From Tenacibaculum sp. SZ-18 (GTDB lineage Bacteria; Bacteroidota; Bacteroidia; Flavobacteriales; Flavobacteriaceae), in the NCBI RefSeq assembly GCF_002813915.1, contig NZ_CP019335.1, positions 1,781,777 through 1,845,776 on the forward strand: a DNA stretch of 64,000 bases, in the 5' to 3' direction. Positions within the stretch are counted from its first letter, which is position 1. Each line of letters begins with the position of its first letter. The notes beneath the pieces were generated by a model. It ran no database searches, had not been told where the DNA came from, and saw only the letters and a list, made by a program, of their open reading frames with translations. Below are positions 27,311 through 35,797 of the stretch, piece after piece. A program made the position numbers and the translations under genes.

Positions 27311-27341
27311 AAAAAAAAGTACATCATACGATGTACTTTTT
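27311..27341 (-). terminator. Intrinsic terminator of the rpsF-rpsR-rplI operon
   Basis: A 12-base perfect stem (27314-27325 with 27330-27341) with loop ATAC has a run of T's on the minus strand, 23 bases beyond the rplI stop. Confidence 0.85.
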
Positions 27342-27364
27342 GTCATAATAATATTATGCTGTTA

Positions 27365-27814
27365 CTATTTCTCAGCTACTACCTCAAAAGTAATATCTAC
27401 AACTACAGATCTGTGTAAACGAACGGCAGCATTATACTTACCTAATCTTTTCACATTTCCACCAGTAACTTTAATAAATTTCTTATCAATCTCAGTACCT
27501 TGTTTAGCTAAAGCTTCTGCAACATCAATGTTATTTACAGAACCGAATAACTTATCACCAGAACCAACTTTAGAAGCGATTTTGATTTCATATCCTTTAA
27601 CTGTTTCAGCTACCTTGTTAGCATCTTCAACTAATTTAGCTTCTTTAAAAGCACGTTGCTTTAAGTTTTCAGCTAATACTTTTTTAGCAGAAGAAGTAGC
27701 TAAAATTGCATATCCTTGAGGTATTAGGTAATTACGACCGTAACCATTCTTTACAGTTACTACATCATCTTTAAAACCTAAATTTTCTACGTCTTGTTTT
27801 AATATCAATTCCAT
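27365..27814 (-). CDS. rplI: Large ribosomal subunit protein bL9
   Basis: This 149-residue protein has the bL9 N-terminal RNA-binding domain (MELILKQDVENLGFKDDVVTVKNGYGRNYLIPQ), the long connecting helix and a C-terminal domain of normal size. It is the last gene of the rpsF-rpsR-rplI operon, 15 bases after rpsR, and is followed by a terminator. Confidence 0.98.
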   Translation of the reverse strand: MELILKQDVENLGFKDDVVTVKNGYGRNYLIPQGYAILATSSAKKVLAENLKQRAFKEAKLVEDANKVAETVKGYEIKIASKVGSGDKLFGSVNNIDVAEALAKQGTEIDKKFIKVTGGNVKRLGKYNAAVRLHRSVVVDITFEVVAEK

Positions 27815-27829
27815 GTTTCTACTTCTTTA

Positions 27830-28126
27830 TTATTTTAACATATCACCAACGTATGGCATTAAAGCTAAGTGACGAGCTCTTTTAATTGCTTGCGCTACTT
27901 TACGTTGATATTTTAATGAAGTTCCTGTTAAACGTCTTGGTAAAATTTTACCTTGTTCGTTTACTAAGTACATTAAGAAATCAGGATCTTTGTAATCGAT
28001 ATACTTAATTCCATTTCTTTTGAAACGACAGTATTTAGCTTCCTTTTTAGTTTCAATGTCAAGCGGAGTTAAGTAACGTACTTCTCCCTGCTTGTTTCCT
28101 TTTGCTTGTTGTTCAATTGATGACAT
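27830..28126 (-). CDS. rpsR: Small ribosomal subunit protein bS18
   Basis: This 98-residue protein carries the bS18 core ([28 protein letters not shown]) with a Bacteroidota-type N-terminal extension. It binds 16S rRNA with bS6, encoded 6 bases upstream. There is no ssb gene between rpsF and rpsR, unlike Firmicutes. Confidence 0.98.
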   Translation of the reverse strand: MSSIEQQAKGNKQGEVRYLTPLDIETKKEAKYCRFKRNGIKYIDYKDPDFLMYLVNEQGKILPRRLTGTSLKYQRKVAQAIKRARHLALMPYVGDMLK

Positions 28127-28132
28127 AATTGA

Positions 28133-28474
28133 TTACTTTTTTGCAGATTTAACTCGTTCTCTTCTCTTTTCAGCCCAAGCAGCAGCATGTTTGTCTAACT
28201 TTACAGTTAAATAACGCATAATGCTATCGTCGCGTCTAAATTCTAATTCAAACGGAGAGATAACCTCACCAGCTACTTTGTACTCAAATAAGTGATAGAA
28301 ACCACTTTTTTTCTTTTGAATTGGATAAGCTAATTTCTTAAGCCCCCAATCTTCTTTGTGGATCATTTCTGCACCTTTAGAAACCAAATAGTCTTCGAAC
28401 TTTTTTACTGTTTCCTTTATCTGACCTTCAGATAAAACGGGATTCAAAATGAAAACAGTTTCGTAATGATTCAT
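28133..28474 (-). CDS. rpsF: Small ribosomal subunit protein bS6
   Basis: This 113-residue protein has the bS6 fold (MNHYETVFILNPVLSEGQIK, AYPIQKKKSGFYHLFEY) and a short lysine/arginine-rich tail. It is the first gene of the operon. The leader between the promoter box and the ATG is only about 25 bases, with no obvious room for the bS6:bS18 feedback structure known from other phyla. Confidence 0.97.
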   Translation of the reverse strand: MNHYETVFILNPVLSEGQIKETVKKFEDYLVSKGAEMIHKEDWGLKKLAYPIQKKKSGFYHLFEYKVAGEVISPFELEFRRDDSIMRYLTVKLDKHAAAWAEKRRERVKSAKK

Positions 28475-28499
28475 AATTATTAATTTATTTTTAAGCCTG

Positions 28500-28507
28500 C
28501 AAATATA
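28500..28507 (-). promoter_or_regulatory. Probable -7 promoter box of the rpsF operon
   Basis: On the minus strand TATATTTG followed by CAGG matches TAnnTTTG and ends 25 bases before the rpsF start codon. Confidence 0.55.
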
Positions 28508-28585
28508 CTAGTTTTTCCCTTTATAACATAATTATGTAAATTTATTTTACATTTTTAGTATCTTTCCATAACAAAACCCTTTCTA

Positions 28586-29482
28586 ATGGAAATTCCAGAA
28601 ATACCAAATTTAATACATTACGCAATACCTGTGTTTGTAATTACAGTGATTATTGAAGCTATTTTAACTGTAAAAATTAAACTCGATGAATACGAGTTTA
28701 AGGATGCCTTTACCTCGATTTCCATGGGATTAGGAAATGTTGCCATTGGTTTACTAACAAAAGGTGTAACTCTTGCTCTTTTTATATGGTTATACCAATT
28801 CCGATTAATAACGATTCCATTTACTTGGTGGGCTTGGTTTATTTTATTGTTTGCCGAAGATTTTGTGTATTATTGGAATCACAGAATAGCCCACGAAAGC
28901 AGATTGTTCTGGGCCAGTCATATTGTACATCATTCTTCACAGAAATACAATTTAAGTACAGCGCTTCGTCAAACTTGGACAGGTAGTTTTTATACATTTA
29001 TTTTTTGGTTACCTCTTATTATCATTGGATTTCATCCAGTAATGGTATTGGTTCAGATGAGCATTAGTTTATTATATCAATATTGGATTCATACGGAATT
29101 AATTACTAAACTTCCAAACTGGTTCGAGGCTATATTTAATACACCTAGTCATCATAGGGTTCATCATGCAACAAACCCTCAGTATTTAGACCGAAATCAC
29201 GCAGGAATATTTATCATTTGGGATAAACTCTTTGGTACCTTTGAACCAGAAGTTGAAAAACCAATTTATGGTTTAGTTAAAAATATTGAAACCTATAATC
29301 CTGTAAAAGTTGCTTTTATGGAATGGTATCATATGTTGAAAGATGTTTTTAGTAGTAAAACTTCAGTGGCTAAAAAGATATTATACCTTTTAAAACCTCC
29401 AGGATGGAGGCACGATGGTACGGGAATTCTTTCAACAGATTTAAGAAAAAAATGGGAACAAAAACAAAAAAGAGAGCAATAA
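28586..29482 (+). CDS. Fatty acid hydroxylase / sterol desaturase family protein
   Basis: This 298-residue integral membrane di-iron protein has four to five hydrophobic helices and the histidine clusters of the family: HRIAHES, HIVHHSSQ and HRVHHATNPQ. These ligate two irons and activate oxygen for hydroxylation or desaturation of a lipid. The DUF-like N-terminus and TALRQTW segment are shared with Bacteroidota members of unknown substrate. The gene is monocistronic; its coding end forms the first arm of the terminator. Confidence 0.88.
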   Translation: MEIPEIPNLIHYAIPVFVITVIIEAILTVKIKLDEYEFKDAFTSISMGLGNVAIGLLTKGVTLALFIWLYQFRLITIPFTWWAWFILLFAEDFVYYWNHRIAHESRLFWASHIVHHSSQKYNLSTALRQTWTGSFYTFIFWLPLIIIGFHPVMVLVQMSISLLYQYWIHTELITKLPNWFEAIFNTPSHHRVHHATNPQYLDRNHAGIFIIWDKLFGTFEPEVEKPIYGLVKNIETYNPVKVAFMEWYHMLKDVFSSKTSVAKKILYLLKPPGWRHDGTGILSTDLRKKWEQKQKREQ

Positions 29483-29494
29483 AACTCTCTTTTT
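29467..29494. terminator. Hairpin terminator overlapping the stop of the hydroxylase gene
   Basis: A-rich AAAAAGAGAG (about 29467-29476) pairs with CTCTCTTTTT (29485-29494). The left arm is the last coding part of the hydroxylase gene and the right T-run abuts the stop of the converging outer-membrane protein gene at 29495. Confidence 0.65.
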
Positions 29495-30580
29495 TTAATT
29501 TATATCAAAACGTAAACCTAACGAAATATTTCTAATATTCGTGTTTTGAAAAAGTGGATTTAAATCGTATTTAGCATATAGACCTATTCCTTTATAAGCA
29601 ATGTATGCACTTAATCCATAATTGACAGTATTCATATTGAAATTTGCCTTTTGTACTTCCTCTACTGTAATTCCTTGTTCGTTCACATATTCTAAATATT
29701 GACGTGTTCCTAATTTAAACCCAAAGAAACCTCCTAATCCAATTCTTACATCTTGATGAGTTCTATCGACAATCTCATCATCTGAATACACCCTGTTCTT
29801 TGAAAAATCCAATTCAAAATGCATTGGAAAAGTCATTTGAACATGACGTAATCGACTTTCGGTTAACGAATTTGGATTGACTACTAAATTCGTTTCATCT
29901 CCATTCACCTCATGAAATCTATTATTATCAGCTCTTAAATTATTCCATAAAAATGAAAATCCGTACTTAAAATATGCTTTTGAAGGTTGTTTTGATAACC
30001 TGGTTTTCCATGTAAAACCAAGCTCATAGAAATGTGATTGCCAAAACCTGTAATCTGAACTATTCAAAGAACCAAAATCATTATTAACGAGAACATTGTT
30101 TACACCCAGTGCAAATACAAACTGGGTAGTTGTTCTTTTGTTTCTTCGACGCCTTTTTGTAAACCACGAACTATCGTCGCTGTCATCATCGTCTTCAAAC
30201 ATTTTAAAACGGAACGTTCTCTTTCCTATTGTAAATGTATCATAGTCTTCGTCATCTTCACTTGCTATTCTACCATCGGTTTTATCTTGAACTAATTCTT
30301 GTAATTTTTGCTCTTGAATGCTTACTAGTTTTTCAATTTGACCAGCATGGTATGCGGCAGCTTCTTTCTTTAACTTTTCAGCTTCAGTAAACTCTATTTT
30401 TTTATTGTCGAGCTTCTCATTAATTTGTTTTACTTTTCTCTTTAAAGAATCTTTGTGCACCTTTGTAATCCTCTCTATTTCCTTTGATATTTTACTCACC
30501 TCTTTCTCAAATGTTTTCTCTTGAGCTTGGGCATAAGTTGTGCCTAGAAGCACCAATAAAATTAGTATTCTTTTAATCAT
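29495..30580 (-). CDS. Outer-membrane beta-barrel protein with an N-terminal coiled coil
   Basis: This 361-residue protein has a signal peptide (MIKRILILLVLLGTTYAQA). A charged coiled coil (about 20-95) and an acidic stretch (DEDYDTF, DDDDSDDSSW) follow. The C-terminal half (about 150-361) alternates aromatic and polar residues and ends in a strand LGLRFDIN, typical of an outer-membrane barrel. It follows the sigma/anti-sigma pair on the same strand by 57 bases and is a likely target or partner of that pair. No specific family name can be given. Confidence 0.7.
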   Translation of the reverse strand: MIKRILILLVLLGTTYAQAQEKTFEKEVSKISKEIERITKVHKDSLKRKVKQINEKLDNKKIEFTEAEKLKKEAAAYHAGQIEKLVSIQEQKLQELVQDKTDGRIASEDDEDYDTFTIGKRTFRFKMFEDDDDSDDSSWFTKRRRRNKRTTTQFVFALGVNNVLVNNDFGSLNSSDYRFWQSHFYELGFTWKTRLSKQPSKAYFKYGFSFLWNNLRADNNRFHEVNGDETNLVVNPNSLTESRLRHVQMTFPMHFELDFSKNRVYSDDEIVDRTHQDVRIGLGGFFGFKLGTRQYLEYVNEQGITVEEVQKANFNMNTVNYGLSAYIAYKGIGLYAKYDLNPLFQNTNIRNISLGLRFDIN

Positions 30581-30637
30581 TTTTAAATTTTTAAGTTTAT
30601 TAAATTTTCCTTTGGCTGACTGCCTATTGTTAAGTAC

Positions 30638-31438
30638 TTATTTGTTTCTGTTTGCTACAGCAACTATTATATCCGATATTTTTCTTCCTAAATTATTTTT
30701 GAAATTTCCTTGATAAGCATCATCTTCAATTGAACGTTCTACTTCAGCAAGAATTATTTCTGGATTAATTTCTAAGTTAGATTTGTTCAACTTTATTTTT
30801 ATACTATCCAGAACATCACTTCTTTTCATTTTCAAATTTACATAGTATTCTTTTACTTCATCTGGTGAATGCGTCACGGCAAAAAGTAAATCTTCTGCAT
30901 TTACCTTTACACGTCTGATGGATTTATTCTCAGCTATTGATTCAATATTTTTATTTTCACTTGTAATTGCAACAACTTCCATATTGCTCTCGACTGGTTC
31001 TATTTTCTTATTTACATGAACAATTTCTAGCTTCTTTTTAACTGAACTATCTATTATGTTAGGCTTTATAAATTTATTTTCTCTATCAACCTGAGTCTCC
31101 TTTGAGGTTACTTCAATATCATTTTGTTTTTCATTATCAACTTCAACCACTAAAGTATTTTTCTCCTCATTTATATTTTCTGGAACTGTTACAATTATTT
31201 GTTCTTCGAATGACTTATTCTTAATTTCTTCTATTTGATTTGTATTTAATCCAAAGAAAATACCAAATAACAGTATAATACTTGCTGCAATACTTATGAA
31301 ATGATAATATTTCTTTTTTGATTTACCTTTTTGTTCATCCATCATGCTCTCTAATCTTTCCCATGATGAACCCGATGGAGTTATCACTCTATCGTTAAAT
31401 TTCTCTTTTATAATTTGATCTATCTTATTTTCCTCCAT
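30638..31438 (-). CDS. Probable anti-sigma factor-like membrane protein
   Basis: This 266-residue protein has a short cytoplasmic N-terminus (1-43; SGSSWERLESMMDE), one membrane helix (about 45-63) and a charged periplasmic part rich in Glu, Lys and Val. Its start overlaps the end of the ECF sigma gene by 14 bases, the classic arrangement for an anti-sigma factor. I see no ASD zinc motif (HxxxCxxC), so the class is unclear. The role is inferred from position and topology only. Confidence 0.6.
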   Translation of the reverse strand: MEENKIDQIIKEKFNDRVITPSGSSWERLESMMDEQKGKSKKKYYHFISIAASIILLFGIFFGLNTNQIEEIKNKSFEEQIIVTVPENINEEKNTLVVEVDNEKQNDIEVTSKETQVDRENKFIKPNIIDSSVKKKLEIVHVNKKIEPVESNMEVVAITSENKNIESIAENKSIRRVKVNAEDLLFAVTHSPDEVKEYYVNLKMKRSDVLDSIKIKLNKSNLEINPEIILAEVERSIEDDAYQGNFKNNLGRKISDIIVAVANRNK

Positions 31439-31985
31439 GACTCACTTCATTCAATTTAATATAATTAGTTTGCAACCATTTTCTTGCTTTGAATAATTGC
31501 GACTTCGATGTACTTTCTGAAATATTAAGTTTCTTGGCAATTTCAGCATGTTTGTAACCTTCGATAGCATATAAATTAAAGACCATTTTATATCCTTCGG
31601 GTAATTGATCTATAAGACATTGAATATCTTCAACAGAAGTATTTTCAAGATTTTCAGTTGATAATTCTGAAAATAAATAATCTTCATCAGTATATTGAAT
31701 TACATTTCTTTTTCTAAGATATGTAATACAAGTATTAACCATAATTCTACGAATCCATCCTTCAAAACTTCCTTCATTTTTAAAAGATTTAATATTCGTA
31801 AAAACTTTTAAAAACCCTGAAAGCATTAAATCTTCTGCATGATGTAAATCTTTAACATACTGCCTACAAACACCTAACATTTTGGGTGAATACATTTCAA
31901 ACAATTGTTTTTGTGCATCTCTATTCTGTTTTTGTGCTTTCTCGATTAAAGAAGCTTGAGTAGTATGTAGAGAAATTATCTTCAA
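31425..31985 (-). CDS. ECF-type RNA polymerase sigma factor
   Basis: This 186-residue protein has sigma region 2 (about 20-90; DLHHAEDLMLSGFLKVF, GWIRRIMVNTCITYLRKR) and region 4 (about 120-175; GYKHAEIAKKLNISESTSKSQLFKARKWL), with no region 3. It probably directs its own three-gene run (sigma, anti-sigma-like, outer-membrane protein). It is separated from priA by a 441-base gap that contains a candidate structured RNA and a terminator. Confidence 0.88.
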   Translation of the reverse strand: MKIISLHTTQASLIEKAQKQNRDAQKQLFEMYSPKMLGVCRQYVKDLHHAEDLMLSGFLKVFTNIKSFKNEGSFEGWIRRIMVNTCITYLRKRNVIQYTDEDYLFSELSTENLENTSVEDIQCLIDQLPEGYKMVFNLYAIEGYKHAEIAKKLNISESTSKSQLFKARKWLQTNYIKLNEVSHGGK

Positions 31986-32074
31986 AGTTTTCTGTTAATA
32001 TTGTCTCACAAATATAAAGACGAGAGCATTTTAAATTTGGTTGCCCGAAGATGAAAAAAAATTAAAAAATATAA

Positions 32075-32210
32075 AAACCTTCTAGTGAGGGCTAGAAGGT
32101 TTAAACGTCACTTGATCGAAGCAGTAGTGACCGAAGGGGGAATGAAGTTAAATTTTTACTATGATAAAATTAATCAAATCTTTGTTTTATAATACAGGAA
32201 AACCCCCCTT
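32075..32210 (-). ncRNA. Candidate structured RNA ending in an intrinsic terminator
   Basis: Three helices lie in a row when read on the minus strand. AAGGGGG/CCCCCTT closes 32134-32210. A hairpin GTCACT/AGTGAC spans 32107-32131. An 11-base perfect stem (32075-32085 with 32092-32102) is then followed by a long T-rich tract. It lies 217 bases beyond the priA stop in the 441-base gap 31986-32426. It could be a small RNA of about 150 bases or the 3' end of the priA message. No match to a known RNA class can be claimed by eye. The rest of the gap is AT-rich. Confidence 0.35.
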
Positions 32211-32426
32211 TTAAACACTTAAATACTAATTATTCTGTTTAAGATTCAACTATTTCTACAAGAATAAAAAAAACATATAAAAAACTGATTAACAAATACT
32301 TAAAACAATCAATAACACAAAAAAAACATCAACAAACACAAAAAATGCTAAACATGTTTAATGATTTTAATTTATTTCTAAACCGTTTAAAATTAATCTG
32401 AATAAAAAAATGAATTTTATAGAAAA

Positions 32427-34904
32427 TTAGTAAGCATCAATATCCACGATAAATCGTATTGGACGAAACTCTTTCACCGCCTCAAATGTGGTTTTTATTT
32501 TTTGAAGGTGTTCTTTTGTTTTAGCTAATGATTGTTTCGGTGGAATTTTAATCATTAAATTCTTAATGTATTGATTTCTCACTCTTGAGACAGCTGGTGC
32601 AGTTGGTCCCAAAACATTTTCAAAAAAAACATTCTGTAAAGCTCTTGCTAACCAATTTATACCCTCATTTACCTTTGTGTAGTCTCTGTGCTTTAAAGTT
32701 ATTTTAATTAACCTATAATAAGGAGGATAATGATATTGCCAACGATCTTGTAATTGTTCAGCATACATTTCTCCATAACTATTGGTTGAAACTTGCTGAA
32801 GTATTTGATGATATGGATTATAGGTTTGAATCGCAACCATTCCCTGCTTCTGTGACCTACCAGCTCTTCCAGAAACTTGTACCATTAACTGAAAAGCTCT
32901 TTCATGCGCTCGGAAATCAGGATAATTTAACATGGTATCGGCACTTAGGATACCTACTAATAAAACATTATTAAAATCTAAACCTTTCGATAACATTTGT
33001 GTACCGACTAAAATATCGATTTCTTGAGATTCAAAAGATTCAATTATTTTCTGATAACCAAACTTCCCTTTAGTCGTATCAGAATCCATACGACCAATAT
33101 TATGATTTGGAAACAACTCTTTTAATTCTAGTTCAATCTGTTCTGTTCCGAAACCTTTTGTATCAAGAGTACTGTTTCCACAAGCCCCACAACTATTTGG
33201 CATTGCTCTTTGATAGTGACAATAATGACACTTTAGCTGATTATTGTATTTATGATAAGTCAAACTCACATCACAATTTGGACATTGGGGAGAATGTCCA
33301 CAAGTTGTACATTCTACAATAGGAGAAAATCCGCGTCTGTTTTGAAATAAAATTATCTGTTTCTTTTCCTCCAAAACCTCATTCATTAATTGAATTAAAC
33401 GATCAGAAAAATGACCAACCATTTCTTTCTTACGTCTTTTCTGCTTGATATCAATTAATTCAATTTTTGGCATTTGAACATTTCCGTGTCGCCTATTCAA
33501 ATGAACCAATCCATATTTGTTTTGAGTTGCGTTGAATTTTGTCTCGATAGATGGTGTTGCCGAACCTAGTAAAATTTTAGCTTTATGCAATTTTCCTAAA
33601 ACCACAGCTGCATCTCTCGCATTGTATCTAGGCGATGGTTCAAATTGTTTGTAAGAAACCTCGTGTTCTTCATCAACAATGATTAAACCTAAATTTGAAA
33701 ACGGAAGAAAAATAGTAGATCGTGCTCCTAATATTATTTGAGCTTTTACTTTATTATTTAATACATTATTCCAAACCTCTACTCTTTCATTTACAGAATA
33801 TTTCGAATGAAAAACAGAAATCTGATTTCCAAAATAATTTTGTAAACGCTTAATAATTTGAGTTGTTAAAGCAATTTCAGGTAATAAAAACAAAACTTGT
33901 TGTCCGGTTTCTAAAACCTTTTTTATAAATTTTGTATATACTTCAGTTTTTCCAGAACTGGTCACACCATGCAGCAATGTAATATCATGTTCTTTAAAAC
34001 TCTCTTCAATTTCATCTAAAGCTTTCACTTGATATTCATTCAAGTTCTTCAGAGGATTTTCATCTCCCTTAAACTGAACTCTATCCGTTTGGATATGATA
34101 AAACTCAAAAACTTCTTTATCAACTAGGGCTTTTATGATTTGTGCAGAGACACCTGATTTTTCCGACAATGTCTTTGCTTTAATTGGCTTCTTTTCCGTT
34201 TTTAATTGAAAAAATGTTAATACAACATCTCTTTGTTTTTTAGCTCTTGAAAGCTTTGAAAGTAATTCTTGTAGACTTTCGTCCGATTGATAATCTTTAT
34301 GCAGTCGAACATACTTCACCAATTTCGGTTTGTAAGTTTCATAAATTTCTTCTTTCACATATAAAACCGACTTTTCTATTAATCGATTAATAATAGGAAG
34401 AACTTTCTTTCTATCTAAAACTTCAGCTATTTCATGCAGTGTTAATTGAGATTGTCTTTGTAGCGCTTCATAAATCAGATATTCTTCATCAGTTAGAATA
34501 TCAATATCTGTGAAAGATTCATTTCTATATATAATTGTTTCACTTTCTAAAAGAAAGGCAGAAGGAACCGCCGCTCTGTAAACATCTCCTAAAGAACACA
34601 TGTAATATGAAGAGATCCATTGCCAATGTTTTAATTGTTTTTCGGTAACAATTGGACTTTCATCTAAAATTTGATGAATTTCTTTTGCCTCATAAAGAGT
34701 TGGAGCCGTTTGATGGATATTTAATACTAATGCCGAATACATTTTAGACTTTCCAAAAGAAACCGCTACTCTCATTCCTGTTTTTAAGAAATCAGCTTCT
34801 TCTTTAGTTACCGAATACGTGAAGGTTTTTTGTATCGGAATTGGTAATATGACATCAATAAAATAAATGGCTAAACAATTTAAATCTAATTCAAAACTAA
34901 GCAA
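32427..34904 (-). CDS. priA: Primosomal protein N' (replication restart helicase)
   Basis: This 825-residue superfamily 2 helicase restarts stalled forks. The N-terminal DNA-binding domain (YFIDVILPIPIQKTFTYSV), Walker A GVTSSGKTEVY, the DEEH box and two zinc clusters (CTTCGHSPQCPNC, CHYCH, CGACG; eight cysteines) are intact. The start is unclear: the family usually begins right at YFIDVILP, but no ATG, GTG or TTG exists there in frame. The only standard option is a TTG at 34904, giving an atypical 10-residue leader, and a TAGTTTTG box overlaps it. Confidence 0.93.
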   Translation of the reverse strand: MLSFELDLNCLAIYFIDVILPIPIQKTFTYSVTKEEADFLKTGMRVAVSFGKSKMYSALVLNIHQTAPTLYEAKEIHQILDESPIVTEKQLKHWQWISSYYMCSLGDVYRAAVPSAFLLESETIIYRNESFTDIDILTDEEYLIYEALQRQSQLTLHEIAEVLDRKKVLPIINRLIEKSVLYVKEEIYETYKPKLVKYVRLHKDYQSDESLQELLSKLSRAKKQRDVVLTFFQLKTEKKPIKAKTLSEKSGVSAQIIKALVDKEVFEFYHIQTDRVQFKGDENPLKNLNEYQVKALDEIEESFKEHDITLLHGVTSSGKTEVYTKFIKKVLETGQQVLFLLPEIALTTQIIKRLQNYFGNQISVFHSKYSVNERVEVWNNVLNNKVKAQIILGARSTIFLPFSNLGLIIVDEEHEVSYKQFEPSPRYNARDAAVVLGKLHKAKILLGSATPSIETKFNATQNKYGLVHLNRRHGNVQMPKIELIDIKQKRRKKEMVGHFSDRLIQLMNEVLEEKKQIILFQNRRGFSPIVECTTCGHSPQCPNCDVSLTYHKYNNQLKCHYCHYQRAMPNSCGACGNSTLDTKGFGTEQIELELKELFPNHNIGRMDSDTTKGKFGYQKIIESFESQEIDILVGTQMLSKGLDFNNVLLVGILSADTMLNYPDFRAHERAFQLMVQVSGRAGRSQKQGMVAIQTYNPYHQILQQVSTNSYGEMYAEQLQDRWQYHYPPYYRLIKITLKHRDYTKVNEGINWLARALQNVFFENVLGPTAPAVSRVRNQYIKNLMIKIPPKQSLAKTKEHLQKIKTTFEAVKEFRPIRFIVDIDAY

Positions 34905-34939
34905 AATTCACTACATTGTGCTTATAATACCTAGAAATT

Positions 34940-35797
34940 ATGACAGCTAATCAATGGAAACAAAAAGGAGAATTTGTTAAAATATTTGATAATGAAGTTT
35001 TTGTTATTGATGAAGGAAAACACAACGATAAAACCATGGTAATTTTGCATGGATATCCAACGTCATCATTTGATTACTATAAAGTATTAGATAATCTTAC
35101 AAGTGAGTATCGTGTCATAATTCATGATCATTTAGGATTTGGTTTTTCGGATAAACCTAAAAACTTTTCATACTCCTTAATTGAACAAGCAGATATTGCA
35201 TTACAATTATGGAAAACTCTCGGGGTTAATGAATTTACCCTACTCGCACACGATTATGGAACTAGCGTAGCCACTGAAATAATAGCCAGACATAATAAGA
35301 AGCATATAACAGTAAACATTGAAAAACTAATTTTATGTAACGGAAGTATGCATATTGAACTCTCTCAATTACGCTTTATTCAAAAATTACTTAAAAATAA
35401 GTTTACTGGAAAGTACGTCGCTAAATTGTCCAACGAATTCATATTTACAAAGAATATCCGAAATGTATATTTTGATAAGCAAAAGGTAACCAATGAAGAA
35501 TTAAAAGAAATGTGGCAACAATTAATCTATAATGAAGGAAAAGATATAATTCACCGACTATCGAACTACATTAATGAACGTTATTATTTCTGGCATAGAT
35601 GGATTGGAGCACTAAAAGAAACTGAGCTTGAAACCAAAATAGTTTGGGCTAAAAACGATCCGGTTGCTGTATTCAAAATAGCAGAACTACTTTCAACAGA
35701 AATTAAAAATAATAAATTATTTCCTCTAGAAAACTCAGGACATTTTCCTATGTTGGAAACTCCTAAAGAATGGATTAACTTGGTATTATCTAACTAA
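34940..35797 (+). CDS. Alpha/beta hydrolase, haloalkane dehalogenase / epoxide hydrolase-like
   Basis: This 285-residue hydrolase has oxyanion motif HGYP (37-40), nucleophile Asp105 in AHDYGTS and catalytic His in the C-terminal SGHFPM. An aspartate nucleophile marks the dehalogenase/epoxide hydrolase/MEST branch rather than the esterases. The HDYGTS context is closest to MEST-like proteins, whose substrate is unknown, so a true dehalogenase is not established. Its last eight bases overlap the tail of recG. Confidence 0.75.
   Translation: MTANQWKQKGEFVKIFDNEVFVIDEGKHNDKTMVILHGYPTSSFDYYKVLDNLTSEYRVIIHDHLGFGFSDKPKNFSYSLIEQADIALQLWKTLGVNEFTLLAHDYGTSVATEIIARHNKKHITVNIEKLILCNGSMHIELSQLRFIQKLLKNKFTGKYVAKLSNEFIFTKNIRNVYFDKQKVTNEELKEMWQQLIYNEGKDIIHRLSNYINERYYFWHRWIGALKETELETKIVWAKNDPVAVFKIAELLSTEIKNNKLFPLENSGHFPMLETPKEWINLVLSN

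Noticed and set aside
28475..28499. bS6:bS18 autoregulatory leader before rpsF
   Set aside because: The leader is only about 25 bases and lacks the CCG-bulged hairpin known for this element.
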